A stretch of 64,000 nt of DNA from Streptomyces reniochalinae (GCF_003323735.1 NZ_QOIM01000028.1:233160-297159); one strand, 5' to 3'; shown: positions 32,165-41,530, counted from the stretch's first letter. Notes: generated by a model from the letters alone, not told the origin. Numbers and translations: made by a program.

Positions 32165-33748
32165 TCAGGCGGAGAAGCGGTCGGGATCGGCCCCGGCCCA
32201 GTCCGCGGCCCACTCCTGCGGTGCCTCCTCGAGGAGCTGGCCCGGTGCCAGCCAGTGGTGCAGCTCCTCCGCGGAGCGGATGGTGACGGGATCCATGCGC
32301 CTGTACAGCATGTGCGGGCGCAGCTCGCCCGGCTCGCCCGCCCCCATGGAGGCCATGATCCGCTGGGCGCTGTGCACCGTGGCCTCCTGGTAGCGCTGGA
32401 CGCGGGCGGACTTGTCGTCCACGTCGAGCGCCCTGGCCCGGCGCGCGTCCTGCGTGGCGACGCCCGTGGGGCAGGTGTTGGTGTGGCAGGTCATGGCCTG
32501 GATGCAGCCGACGGCGAACATCATCGCGCGGGCCGCGTTGGTGTAGTCGGCGCCCTGTACCAGGCGCTTGACGACATCGGCCCCGGTGGCCACCTTGCCA
32601 CTGGCTCCGATGCGGACACGGTCCCGCAGCCCCGTACCGACCAGTGCGTTGTGCACCGTCATCAGGCCCTCGGTCAACGGCATCCCGACGTGGTCGCAGA
32701 ACTCCAGTGGAGCGGCCCCCGTGCCGCCTTCGGCGCCGTCGACGACGATGAAGTCGGGTGTGGTGTCCTCGGCGAGCATGGCCTTGCACACGGCGAGGAC
32801 GTCGCGCCGGGTGCCCACGCACAGTTTGAACCCCGCAGGCTTGCCGCCGGCCAGCTCCCGCATCCGCGCGATGAACCGGACCAGTTCACGGGGGGTGGAG
32901 AAGACCCGGTGGTAGGGCGGGGAAACCACGGTCTCGCCCTGCGGCACGCCGCGCACCGCGGCTATCTCCGCGTTGACCTTGCCGCCCGGCAGCACACCGC
33001 CGATGCCGGGCTTGGCTCCCTGGGACAGTTTCAACGAGACACACTTGACCTGGTCAAGCGCGGCCGTCCTGGCGAACTGATCGGGGTCGAAGGCGCCGTC
33101 GTCGGTGCGGCAGCCGAAATAGCCCGTGCCGATCTCCCACACCAGGTCGCCGCCGTGCTGCCGGTGGTGGTCGGAGATGCCGCCCTCGCCGGTGTCGTGC
33201 GCGAAACCACCGAGCGCCGCGCCGTGGTTGAGCGCCCGGATGGCATTGGCCGACAGCGAACCGAAGCTCATCGCCGAGACGTTGAGCAGCGCCATGTCGT
33301 ACGGCTGCGTGCAGTCGGGACCGCCGACGCGCACGGTCGGCGGGGTCTGCGGGACGGGGACCGGAGCGATGGAGGGCGCGAGGAACTCGTAACCCGTCTC
33401 GTAGACGTCCCGTTCACTGCCGAAAGGCTCTTCGGCGGCGGTCCCCTTCGCCCGCTGGTAGACGAGGTCCCGGGTGTCGCGGTCGTAGGGCCGCCCGTCG
33501 TGGTTGCGCTCGATGAAGTACTGCTGCAACTCGGGCCGGATGCTCTCCAGCAGATAGCGCAGGTGGCCCAGGACCGGGTAGTTGCGCAGTACCGAGTGCC
33601 TGCGCTGGAGCAGGTCGTACACGCCGGTGACGGCGAGCGCCAGCAGTATCGCGGCCGGTATCCACCACCAGCCCGAGACGAACAGCGACAGGACGGTCGC
33701 CGCCAGCGCGGCAGCCGCGACACCCGTCACGCAAGCGAATCTGATCAT
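32165..33748 (-). CDS. Membrane-anchored FMN-binding glutamate-synthase-domain protein
   Basis: 527-residue protein of the GltB-central/FMN domain type. Two N-terminal TM helices (FACVTGVAAAALAATVLSLFVSGWWWIPAAILLALAVTGVYDLL) precede a TIM-barrel: YDMALLNVSAMSFGSLSANAIRALN, GGFAHDTGEGGIS, CVSLKLSQGAKPGIGGVLPG, VDGAEGGTGAAP (FMN phosphate region), and MTCHTNTCPTGVATQ, whose cysteines resemble the [3Fe-4S] site of glutamate synthase. It lacks the glutaminase domain, so it is not a full glutamate synthase; related YerD-like proteins have unknown function. ATG 33748. Convergent with the exporter at 32143. Confidence 0.88.
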   Translation of the reverse strand: MIRFACVTGVAAAALAATVLSLFVSGWWWIPAAILLALAVTGVYDLLQRRHSVLRNYPVLGHLRYLLESIRPELQQYFIERNHDGRPYDRDTRDLVYQRAKGTAAEEPFGSERDVYETGYEFLAPSIAPVPVPQTPPTVRVGGPDCTQPYDMALLNVSAMSFGSLSANAIRALNHGAALGGFAHDTGEGGISDHHRQHGGDLVWEIGTGYFGCRTDDGAFDPDQFARTAALDQVKCVSLKLSQGAKPGIGGVLPGGKVNAEIAAVRGVPQGETVVSPPYHRVFSTPRELVRFIARMRELAGGKPAGFKLCVGTRRDVLAVCKAMLAEDTTPDFIVVDGAEGGTGAAPLEFCDHVGMPLTEGLMTVHNALVGTGLRDRVRIGASGKVATGADVVKRLVQGADYTNAARAMMFAVGCIQAMTCHTNTCPTGVATQDARRARALDVDDKSARVQRYQEATVHSAQRIMASMGAGEPGELRPHMLYRRMDPVTIRSAEELHHWLAPGQLLEEAPQEWAADWAGADPDRFSA

Positions 33749-33907
33749 GAGTGAGACCAACCGGTGGGAAGCAGATGCACGGACGAGGAGGCTACCGCCA
33801 GGATCAAAGGCCGGGACGGCGGTCCCCGCGGACCCCCTCCGCCGCTCGCCTTCGCTTCCCACAGGCAGCGGAGTTCGCCGTGGCGCTCGGAACGACGCGC
33901 GAGGTGG

Positions 33908-35185
33908 TCACGCGGACGTGTCGTGCCCGTCGCCGTGGGTGTCGCACAGCGCGTGGTCGACGAGGGCGCTGGCGGCCCTCTCCTGTCGGAGCGCGCTGTC
34001 CGGGGAGCCGTTGAGGGCCGTGGACATGGACACGGTGACGGAGCGGCTGCCGTCGCCGGTGACGCCGTTCAGGGTGACGTAGCCCCCGTCGCCTCCCTCG
34101 TGACTCCAGTAGCTGCCGCCGCAGGACAGGGGCCGGCTGACCAGGCCGAGGCCGTAGCGTCCGTCCGGCCAGAACGTTTGCATCTCCTCGTTGACCGGGA
34201 CGGTCTCCCGCATCTCGGCCAACCGTTCCCTGGGCAGCAGTTCGGCGCCGAGCAGGGCCTGGAAGAAGCGGTTGACGTCCGCGGTGGTGGAGACGTGGTC
34301 GCCGGGGCTCGGGAGGATCACGTCGGTGACGTCGACGCGTTCGCCGGACGGGAAGACCTGGTATCCGTTGGCGTGCGGGGTGCGGAGTGTGGAAGTGCCG
34401 CTGCCCGGCACATAGGTGTGGCGCATGCCGAGCGGTTCCAGAATCCGGTTCTTGACCTCCTCGTGCCAGGGGCGGCCTGTGACCCTCTCGATGACCATGT
34501 CGAGCAGGACGTAGCCGGTGTTGGAGTAGCTCCATCCCGTGCCGGGTGGGAAGTCGGAGCGGTGCCTCGTCGCCAGCGCGACGATTCGCCGGGGCGTGTA
34601 GGTGTCGTGCCGGCGTTCGTGGTACTCCTGCGGGGTGGTGTAGCCGGGAAGCTCGTCGTCGTGGATGCCGCTGGTGTGGTGGAGAAGGTGGCGGATGGTG
34701 ATGCGGCGTCCGTCGTTGCCGTTCCCCTCCACCAGGTCTGGCAACCAGCGGTCCACGGTGTCGTCGAGCGCCAGCTTGCCCTCACCGACCAGTTGCAGGA
34801 CCACGGCGGCCACGAGCGGCTTGCCGGTGCTGGCCATGCGGAAGTAGCCGTTGCGGGGAACCGGGCGGTCCGTGCCCGCTTCGGCGACGCCGCTGGTGGC
34901 GACCAGATCCCGGCCGGGTCCCGCGGTGACCCGCGCCTGGACGCCGGTGACCCCCAGCGCTCGTATGGCGTCGGTGTCCCGGCGCAACTCGGCTCGCCCG
35001 TATCCGGGCGCGGCCGCTTCGTGCGCGTCGACCGGCCACTGGATGACGACGGCAGCGCTGACGGTCGCCAGGGCGGCCGCTGCGGCGGACAACCACCGGC
35101 GACCGGCGCGCCGCTGTCCACCGGAGTTGTCGGGTGGGGGCGTGGTCGGGCGGTGCGGGGCGGTTTGCGCACTCGTCGCTCTCAT
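33908..35185 (-). CDS. Extracytoplasmic SxxK serine hydrolase (class C beta-lactamase/DD-carboxypeptidase fold)
   Basis: 425-residue protein with a hydrophobic leader after a long N-terminus (LSAAAAALATVSAAVVIQW) and a serine-hydrolase domain. MASTGKPLVAAVVLQ holds the nucleophile (Ser-x2-Lys) near residue 121; YSNTGYVLLD is the Tyr-x-Asn motif; WSHEGGDGGY takes the place of the third KTG/HTG box. These motifs place it with D-alanyl-D-alanine carboxypeptidases, esterases and EstB-type enzymes, not a clear beta-lactamase. ATG 35185. Divergent from the two-component system, which may regulate it. Confidence 0.87.
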   Translation of the reverse strand: MRATSAQTAPHRPTTPPPDNSGGQRRAGRRWLSAAAAALATVSAAVVIQWPVDAHEAAAPGYGRAELRRDTDAIRALGVTGVQARVTAGPGRDLVATSGVAEAGTDRPVPRNGYFRMASTGKPLVAAVVLQLVGEGKLALDDTVDRWLPDLVEGNGNDGRRITIRHLLHHTSGIHDDELPGYTTPQEYHERRHDTYTPRRIVALATRHRSDFPPGTGWSYSNTGYVLLDMVIERVTGRPWHEEVKNRILEPLGMRHTYVPGSGTSTLRTPHANGYQVFPSGERVDVTDVILPSPGDHVSTTADVNRFFQALLGAELLPRERLAEMRETVPVNEEMQTFWPDGRYGLGLVSRPLSCGGSYWSHEGGDGGYVTLNGVTGDGSRSVTVSMSTALNGSPDSALRQERAASALVDHALCDTHGDGHDTSA

Positions 35186-35340
35186 GCCTTCACGCTAGGC
35201 AGGCCTTCACATACGGCGCCCTGCCGCAGACTCCCGAACGGAAGGTACAGCTACCTGTAGTGCGGCCGTGCCGGCCGACACCTAGAGTGGATCACGTGGG
35301 GCCTGCTCCTGCTGGACGACGACAAGAGGAAAGCGATCGC

Positions 35341-36492
35341 GTGGCCGGCGTACTCGGGGTGGTCCGCGCATGGTGGGGCACCGCGGTGCGTGGCGGACGG
35401 TATCTGCTCGGCACCTTGATGGCCGCGACAGTGACACTCGCTGCGGCACCCCTCCTGTGCGTTCCCGCACTCGCGCAGCCCTGGGCGGAGTACCACCGCC
35501 GGCGCGCCGGAGCACTATTGGGGCAACCGGTCGAGCCGCGCCAACGTGGCGTTCGCCGCAACCTCGCGTGGTTCGTGGCGCAGATTCTCACCGGTCTGCC
35601 TTCGGGCGCCTTCGCCCTGCTATGCCTGGGGACCTTCTCGCTCACTCCCGTCGTCACTCTGGCGTGGTGGGCCTTCCCCGCCGCGCCGTGGCTGTTCGTG
35701 ATCAGTTTTCCCCTCACCGGCTGGGGCACCGCGCTGTCGCTCGGCCTGCTCAATGTGGTGTTCCTGGCGACGCTGGCCGCCCTCACCTTCCCGCTGCTCG
35801 CCCGGTCGCACGCCCGGTGCTGCCTCGCTGTGCTGGCGCCCTCGCCCGCGGAGCAACTGGTCGAACGCGTCACCGAACTCACGCGGACACGTGTGGACGT
35901 CCTGCAAGCGCACAGCGCGGAGCTCCGCCGGATCGAACGAGACCTGCACGACGGCACCCAGGCCCGGCTCGTGGCCATCGCCATGCGGCTCGCCGTGGCC
36001 GGCGAAAATCTCTGCGACGGCCCCGAGACCGCCGCCACTCTGGTGCGGCAGGCCCACGCCGAGACGGAGGACGCGATGACTGAGCTGCGCTCCGTCATCC
36101 GCACCATCTACCCCCCTGTGCTGGCCGACCAGGGCCTCGCCGGCGCGCTCGGCACCCTGGCCACCAGGGCGGGGGTGCCGACCCGTATCGACATCGGTCC
36201 GCTCGGGGAGGTTCCCGCAGCAGTCGAGGCGGTTGCCTACTTCACCGTCACCGAGGCACTGGCCAACATCGCCCGACACAGCGGCGCCACCAAGGCCGCG
36301 GTACGCCTCACCCGCGACGGCCCGCTGCTCCGCGCCGAGATCACCGACGACGGCGCCGGGGGAGCGGACGCCACGCGTGGCTCCGGTCTGGACGGGATGC
36401 GCCGTCGTGCCGCTGCGTTGGACGGCACCCTGCAGATCGGCAGCCCACCGGGCGGGCCGACCGTCGTCACCGTGGAGCTGCCGTGCGTGTAG
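35341..36492 (+). CDS. NarL-type sensor histidine kinase
   Basis: 383-residue kinase. Four predicted TM helices (LMAATVTLAAAPLLCVPALAQ, QILTGLPSGAFALLCLGTF, VVTLAWWAFPAAPWLFVISFPLTGWG, LSLGLLNVVFLATLAALTFPLL), then HisKA_3 dimerisation/phosphorylation helix RRIERDLHDGTQARLVAIAMRLAVA with the phospho-acceptor His, and a C-terminal HATPase (EALANIARHSGATKAAVRL, DDGAGGADATRGSGLDGMRRRAAALDG). Start GTG 35341 has GAGGAAA upstream; GTG 35287/35296 lack sites. Overlaps the response regulator by 10 bp. Confidence 0.9.
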   Translation: MAGVLGVVRAWWGTAVRGGRYLLGTLMAATVTLAAAPLLCVPALAQPWAEYHRRRAGALLGQPVEPRQRGVRRNLAWFVAQILTGLPSGAFALLCLGTFSLTPVVTLAWWAFPAAPWLFVISFPLTGWGTALSLGLLNVVFLATLAALTFPLLARSHARCCLAVLAPSPAEQLVERVTELTRTRVDVLQAHSAELRRIERDLHDGTQARLVAIAMRLAVAGENLCDGPETAATLVRQAHAETEDAMTELRSVIRTIYPPVLADQGLAGALGTLATRAGVPTRIDIGPLGEVPAAVEAVAYFTVTEALANIARHSGATKAAVRLTRDGPLLRAEITDDGAGGADATRGSGLDGMRRRAAALDGTLQIGSPPGGPTVVTVELPCV

Positions 36493-37142
36493 TGATCGCC
36501 GAGGACAACGTTCTGCTGTCCTCCGGGCTCGAGCTCCTGCTCGACTCCCAGGGCTTCGAGGTCGCGGCGATCGCGGACGACGCCCCCGGCTTCCTCGCCG
36601 CCGTCGAGGCCCATCGACCGGGCGTCACCATCGTGGACGTGCGGTTGCCTCCGACCTTCCGCGACGAGGGTATCCGGGCCGCGGCCCAGGCCCGCCGCGA
36701 CCATCCCGGACTGCCCGTCCTGGTCCTCTCGCAGTACGTGGAGCCCGATTACGCCGGCCGTCTCCTCGCCGACCCCCGGGGCGGCATCGGGTACCTGCTC
36801 AAGGACCGGGTGAGCCGCATCCCCGCGTTCACCGACGCGCTGCGCAGGGTGGCCGGTGGCGGCACGGCGCTGGACCCCGAGGTCATCGCCCAACTCCTCG
36901 CACGCGGCGGCGACCCCGTCGGGGACCTGACGGCACGCGAGCGTGAGGTCCTCGCGCTGATGGCCGAGGGCCACGACAACGCGGGCATCGCCCAACGGCT
37001 CGTCATCACCGACAACGCCGTTCACAAACACATCGGCAACGTCTTCCTCAAACTGGGTCTGTCGGTCGGCGACAGCGGCCACCGCCGCGTCCGCGCCGTC
37101 CTGGCCTACCTCCGCCGCTATGGCGGCAGCGCGCCGACGTGA
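36483..37142 (+). CDS. NarL/LuxR-type response regulator
   Basis: 219-residue regulator. Receiver domain with VVIAEDNVLLSSGLELLL, phospho-acceptor Asp in VTIVDVRLPP, and the Lys of GYLLKDRV. C-terminal LuxR HTH LTAREREVLALMAEGHDNAGIAQRLVITDNAVHKHIGNVFLKLGL. GTG 36483 is nested in the kinase 3' end, so the two are translationally coupled and form one two-component system. Targets unknown; the divergent SxxK hydrolase is the nearest candidate. Confidence 0.93.
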   Translation: MRVVIAEDNVLLSSGLELLLDSQGFEVAAIADDAPGFLAAVEAHRPGVTIVDVRLPPTFRDEGIRAAAQARRDHPGLPVLVLSQYVEPDYAGRLLADPRGGIGYLLKDRVSRIPAFTDALRRVAGGGTALDPEVIAQLLARGGDPVGDLTAREREVLALMAEGHDNAGIAQRLVITDNAVHKHIGNVFLKLGLSVGDSGHRRVRAVLAYLRRYGGSAPT

Positions 37143-37431
37143 CACCGCATGCCCCCTACGGACGCGGCCTCGGGCATACGAGTTCCCGGAGGCCCATGTA
37201 GGTGCCGGCAAGCATGGCGTACCCCTGCCATCGACGGCGCGCGGAGGCGTCCGCCGCGGCGGGCGCAGCCGTCGGTACGGGCCGCCTGTCCGTATTGCGG
37301 GACGGTGCCGGTGTCAGGAATGGGGGAGTGACGGCCTCGGGTTACCCGGTGCGCAACGCAAGCGCCACGCCCCTCAGGGGAAGACCGGTACGGCGTCATT
37401 GCCGTGCCCGAAGACGGGGAGATGTGTGTTC

Positions 37432-38772
37432 ATGACAGCTTTGAGGAAAGGGCCCGCACCCGCGGGCGAACCGGGCGCCGCCACTGGCGAGGGGGACCAT
37501 GCGGATGCGGTGACCCCTCCGGGGCGGCCCGTGCGGCAGCTGCTCGCCGCCTCCGTCGGCAACGCGGTGGAGTGGTACGACTGGTACACCTACACCTTCC
37601 TTGCCACCTACATCGCCTCGCAGATCTTCCCCAAGAGCGCGTCGAATTCGTTGGTGCCCCTGCTGTCGACGTTCGCGGTCTTCGCCGTGGGGTTCTTCAT
37701 GCGGCCCGTCGGCGGGCTGTTGATGGGCGCGGTCGCCGACCGGCGTGGGCGCCGTGCGGCGCTGACGGTGACCATTCTGCTGATGGGCGGCAGCAGCCTG
37801 CTGGTTGGGCTGACACCGACGTACGCCGCCGCCGGCGTCCTCGCGCCCGTCATCCTCGTCCTGGCCCGCCTGCTGCAAGGGCTCTCGGTGGGCGGCGAGT
37901 TCGCCGCCTCGACCACGTTCCTCGTGGAGTCGGCCGGGCCCGGCAGGCGCGGGCTCTTCTCCAGTTTCCAGTATGTGTCGACGACCATCGGGCAGCTCGT
38001 CGCGTCCGGTGTCGCGGCGCTGCTCGTCGCGCATCTCGCGTCCGCCACCATGGACAGTTGGGGCTGGCGGGTTCCGTTCGTACTGGGCGCGCTCCTCAGC
38101 CTTGTGGGCTTCTGGGTCAGGCGAGGGGCGCGCGAGACGCGCAGCGAGGAGCAGGCGAAGGCGCCCCGGCCCGGCCTCTTCGAGGCGCTGCGCCGCCACC
38201 CGCGTCAGTCGCTGCTGATCTGCGGAATCACGGCGGGCGGCACGCTCGCGTACTACACGTGGACCTCGTACCTGCCGACGTACGCCGAGCTCAACGCCGG
38301 AGTCGAGAAAGCGGACGCGCTGTTGGCGGGCACCCTCTCGCTGGCGTTCTTCGCCGTGCTCCAGCCCCTCACCGGCATCGTGTCCGACCGCTTCGGGCGC
38401 AAACCCCTGCTGCTGATGTTCGGGATCGGCTTCGCCGTGCTGAGCGTGCCGCTGCTGCGCGCGCTCGACGACTCCTTCGTCACGCTGCTGCTCGTGCAGT
38501 GCGCGGGCATGATCCTGCTGAGCGGTTTCACGGCCATCTCCGCGGCCGTGAACGCGGAGACGTTCCCGGCCCGGGTGCGCGCCGCGGGCATCGGTTTCCC
38601 CTATTCGCTCACCGTCGCGCTCTTCGGCGGCACGGCGCCCTACATCGGCACGCTGTTCAAGGACATGGGGCACGCCGGTCTCTTCCCCGTGTACGTGGCC
38701 GTGCTGTGCCTGATCTCCTCCGCCGTCTACCTGCGCCTGCCAGAGACCGCTCACCGGCCGCTGGAGCGGTGA
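37432..38772 (+). CDS. MHS-family MFS transporter (organic acid/betaine proton symporter)
   Basis: 446-residue transporter with 12 helices. The metabolite:H+ symporter signature is visible: ASVGNAVEWYDWYTYTFLATYIASQIFP at helix 1, MGAVADRRGRRAALTVTILLMGGSS, QGLSVGGEFAASTTFLVES and ETFPARVRAAGIGFPYSLTVALFGGTAPYIGTLF. The family moves alpha-ketoglutarate, proline/betaine, citrate or shikimate. ATG 37432 follows GGGGAG. No metabolic partner adjacent, so the substrate is open; glycine betaine/carnitine import is an interesting possibility given the cluster at 20-24 kb but is unsupported. Confidence 0.9.
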   Translation: MTALRKGPAPAGEPGAATGEGDHADAVTPPGRPVRQLLAASVGNAVEWYDWYTYTFLATYIASQIFPKSASNSLVPLLSTFAVFAVGFFMRPVGGLLMGAVADRRGRRAALTVTILLMGGSSLLVGLTPTYAAAGVLAPVILVLARLLQGLSVGGEFAASTTFLVESAGPGRRGLFSSFQYVSTTIGQLVASGVAALLVAHLASATMDSWGWRVPFVLGALLSLVGFWVRRGARETRSEEQAKAPRPGLFEALRRHPRQSLLICGITAGGTLAYYTWTSYLPTYAELNAGVEKADALLAGTLSLAFFAVLQPLTGIVSDRFGRKPLLLMFGIGFAVLSVPLLRALDDSFVTLLLVQCAGMILLSGFTAISAAVNAETFPARVRAAGIGFPYSLTVALFGGTAPYIGTLFKDMGHAGLFPVYVAVLCLISSAVYLRLPETAHRPLER

Positions 38773-38806
38773 GGACCCGGGATACCGGCCAAAAGCGAGG
38801 TCGCTT

Positions 38807-38847
38807 CGGCGTTCGGTCACCCGCCATGGAAGGGTGACCGGACGCCG
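38807..38847 (+). terminator. Hairpin terminator downstream of MHS transporter
   Basis: 16-bp stem with one mismatch (CGGCGTTCGGTCACCC / GGGTGACCGGACGCCG) and a 9-nt loop, 35 bp after the transporter stop. The remaining sequence to 39132 shows no convincing gene. Confidence 0.75.
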
Positions 38848-39132
38848 TCGGGGGCTGCGTGCATGTGGCGTGGCGGAGGTTCGGCCTGGGCGGCGTGGCG
38901 CAGGTGTTCGGCGAGCGCCGTGGTCGCCGTCGAGGCGGCGCTGTCCTCGCTGCCCCAGCCGGGCAGATGGCGACGGCGAGCCCAGGAGTCGCGCAGTTGA
39001 CACCCAGGTCCGCCGCCTCACCGTCGGCGAGTAGCCGCGCCGTTTGCGGGGTGCGGCTCTCGGACACGGTGACATCGGTACAGGGTTGAGGGATTTCCCT
39101 CCAGGCGGGGCGGGGGTGGATAACCTGTGCCC

Positions 39133-39570
39133 ATGGATCAGACCGCCCTCGCTTCTACCGTCGCGGCCTGCAAGGCCCTGATCGACACGCGCTTTCCGGA
39201 GGGCGGCGAGAACGGCGCTGCGGCCATGCTCCTCAAGGACGGCACCATCCTCACCGGCACCGCGCCAGATGCTTTCAACCCGTCAGTCGAGGTATGCCAC
39301 GAGATCGAGCCGTACTGCGGCGCACACCGCTTGGACCAGCACATCGTCGCCTCCGTCTGCCTCCACCGCGAGTCAGGAGGGCGCACCGTCGTCCTCAGCC
39401 CATGCGGCGTCTGCCGGGAACGACTGGCGGTCCACGGCCCTGACGTTCTGGTCGCTGTTGCCGACCGGGAGGATTCGACCACGATCGTGTGGAAGCCCCT
39501 CAAGCACGTGCTTCCCGACTACTGGATGACTGTCTTCCCTGACGAGATGGCATCGGGATGGACCGCCTGA
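39133..39570 (+). CDS. Cytidine/blasticidin-S-deaminase-like protein
   Basis: 145-residue zinc-dependent deaminase fold. Zinc and catalytic signature is visible as VEVCHEIEPYCGAHRL (Cys-His-Glu; most CDAs have Cys-Ala-Glu) and SPCGVCRERL (Pro-Cys-x2-Cys). It may deaminate cytidine or a nucleoside antibiotic. ATG 39133, preferred to GTG 39127. It lies just before an eroded ABC-F gene, so a former resistance island is conceivable. Confidence 0.8.
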   Translation: MDQTALASTVAACKALIDTRFPEGGENGAAAMLLKDGTILTGTAPDAFNPSVEVCHEIEPYCGAHRLDQHIVASVCLHRESGGRTVVLSPCGVCRERLAVHGPDVLVAVADREDSTTIVWKPLKHVLPDYWMTVFPDEMASGWTA

Positions 39571-39671
39571 GCCCGGCCCCTCCGGCCGTGACCGAGTCGG
39601 GCATCCAGGGCCTGTCCGACGGAGTCGGGTCCGGGGCGCGATGTCGGTGGGCTGGGTGAGGTTCGCTGGTC

Positions 39672-40436
39672 ATGGACTCGGAATCTCTGCGCGGACCTGC
39701 GCGCTCTGAAGGCGGAGCCGCCCTGGCCGGTGCCCTCGCCGGCCGCCCGGAGCTCCTGCTGTTGGACGAGCCGACGAACGACCTGGACGATCAGGCCCTG
39801 GAGTGGCTTGAGGGACAACTGCGGGCGCACAACGGCACGGTGCTCGCGGTCACCCACGACCGCGTGTTCCTGGAGCGCCTGACCGCCACAGTCCTGGAGG
39901 CCGAGGCGGGAAAGGTCACCCGCTACGGCGACGGTTACGTCGGCTACCGCACCGCGAAGGCGGCGGAGCGCCGCCGTCGACTCCAGGAACACGAGGAGTG
40001 GAGGTCCGAACTGGCCCGCAACGAGCGGCTGGCCGCCGGCCAGGCCGCCCGCCTCGACGCCATCCCGCGTAAGGCGCCGCCGGCCAACTTCGGCCACGGC
40101 GGCTTCCGAGCCCGCGGCCGTGCGCACGGTGCGATGGCCCGAGTCCGCAACGCCCGCGAGCGGGTCGAGCGGCTGACCGCGAACCCGGTGGCACCGCCGC
40201 CCGACCCGCTGGCCTTCACACCGCGCATGGGGACGGCAGGGACCGGCGCGGAAGGCACCGTGACCGATTCGGCACGGCTGCCCGCCATACACCTGTCGGA
40301 CGTACGCGTAGGTGACCGCCTGCGCCTCGGCTTCCTCACCCTCGGCCGCCGAGGCCGGCTCCTGGTCACCGGACCCAACGGCGCCGGCAGGCGCCCGGCC
40401 TCGTCCCCGCGGCCCGGGCAAGGGCAACCGTGGTGA
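39672..40436 (+). pseudogene. ABC-F antibiotic-resistance-type ATPase, both ends lost
   Basis: Internal fragment of a duplicated ABC-F protein (TlrC/OleB/SrmB-like). Left end starts at a degraded signature (SEGGAALAGALAGRP for the usual LSGG...), then Walker B LLLLDEPTNDLDD, the switch His in VLAVTHDRVFLERL, the inter-domain linker YRTAKAAERRRRLQEHEEWRSELARNERLAAGQAARL and RKAPPANFGHGGFRARGR, and ends in the second domain at LLVTGPNGAG, where Walker A should continue with KST but reads RRPASS. No first Walker A and almost no second ATPase domain, so it cannot be a functional protein. Confidence 0.88.
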
Positions 40437-40537
40437 GGACGGTGATCGGCCCGGCTTCGGGCGGGGCGGGCGGGGCGACCGGACGATGCCAGCGAAAGTG
40501 AGAGGACGACGACGGCTGCCGCCTCTATGGTGTACCG

Positions 40538-40972
40538 ATGACGTCGGTCAAGCAGCTCCAAGTCACGTTCGACTGCGCGGAACCCGAGCGCGTCGCCCGT
40601 TTCTGGTGCGAGGTACTGGGGTATGTCGTACCGCCGCCACCGGAGGGGTTCGCCACCTGGGAGGATTTCGATCGCTCGCTGCCTTCTGAGGAACAAGGGT
40701 CGGCGTTCGCCTGTGTTGATCCCTCGGGCGTGGGACCACGCCTGTTCTTTCAGCGTGTGCCCGAAGGCAAGTCCGTCAAGAACCGGCTGCACATCGACGT
40801 GCGGGTCGGCACCGGACTCGTGGGGGAGGAGCGCGTGGCCGCGCTGGAGGCCGAATGCGCGCGCCTTGTCGCCCTCGGCGCGGCACGCGAGCGTCTGCTG
40901 CTCGCCGACGGCGTCAACGAGTCGACCCTCGTGATGCGGGATGTCGAGGACAACGAGTTCTGCCTCGACTGA
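40538..40972 (+). CDS. VOC superfamily protein (glyoxalase-like)
   Basis: 144-residue vicinal-oxygen-chelate fold protein of the glyoxalase_6 type. The repeated beta-alpha-beta-beta modules are visible in VTFDCAEPERVARFWCEVLGYVV and NRLHIDVRV... followed by ALGAARERLLLADGVNESTLVMRDVEDNEFCLD. Members bind a divalent metal or act as resistance/small-molecule-binding proteins. ATG 40538. No operon partner. Confidence 0.87.
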   Translation: MTSVKQLQVTFDCAEPERVARFWCEVLGYVVPPPPEGFATWEDFDRSLPSEEQGSAFACVDPSGVGPRLFFQRVPEGKSVKNRLHIDVRVGTGLVGEERVAALEAECARLVALGAARERLLLADGVNESTLVMRDVEDNEFCLD

Positions 40973-41173
40973 GCGACCGCGTAGCCGGCCTTTCGCGAGT
41001 CGCATCGTGAGGGGAGGGGTACGAGCCGTTCGGGTCACCGGCGTGCCACTGGCACGTCCGGTCGCCGGCCGATGTCACGGATGGAGCCGCAGGCTGGTCA
41101 TTGATGGCGACGGCACCCCACTCGGAGTGCTTGACAACGTCCTCCGTCACAGGGACGGAGAATCGGAGAAGTC

Positions 41174-41530
41174 GTGTTCGTCGCCTACGTCACGGTCACC
41201 CTCATCGGTGCGGTCTTCAACGGTGCCGCCGCCGTCACCTACTTGGTCGGCCACGAATACCCCATCAGTCAGGCGGACATGAAGGGGGTCCCCAGGAAGT
41301 GGGTGCCGGTGCTGGGAGCGCTCCTGGCGGCGGGCACCGTGGGACTGCTGGCCGGGCCGGCCGTACCGCTTGTGGGGAACCTCGCCGCCTGCGGCCTCGT
41401 GCTGTACTTCGTCGGCGCCATCATCGCCCACCTCAGGGTGGGCTCACGCAACATCGTGGGAGGGGTCGTCTTCCTCGCCACGGCGGTGGCTGCCCTGGCT
41501 CTGGGCCTGGGGCACCACGGCCTGTGGTGA
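41174..41530 (+). CDS. DoxX-like four-TM membrane protein
   Basis: 118-residue integral membrane protein with four helices: VAYVTVTLIGAVFNGAAAVTYLVG, VPVLGALLAAGTVGLLAG, VGNLAACGLVLYFVGAIIAHLRVG and VGGVVFLATAVAALALGLG. Size and helix order match the DoxX-like family, redox-associated membrane proteins of uncertain role. GTG 41174 with GGAGAAG upstream. Confidence 0.8.
   Translation: MFVAYVTVTLIGAVFNGAAAVTYLVGHEYPISQADMKGVPRKWVPVLGALLAAGTVGLLAGPAVPLVGNLAACGLVLYFVGAIIAHLRVGSRNIVGGVVFLATAVAALALGLGHHGLW

Noticed and set aside
33908..35185. Calling this gene a beta-lactamase
   Set aside because: The KTG motif is replaced by HEGG and the context does not suggest antibiotic resistance; the fold is shared by peptidases and esterases.
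38657..39067. Short minus-strand frame beginning MSESRTPQTARLLADGEAADLG
   Set aside because: Start looks protein-like but it soon turns into low-complexity sequence overlapping the terminator at 38807 and the end of the transporter.
37396..39075. 559-codon minus-strand open frame
   Set aside because: Antisense shadow of the MHS transporter; low-complexity Arg/Glu composition and no domain.
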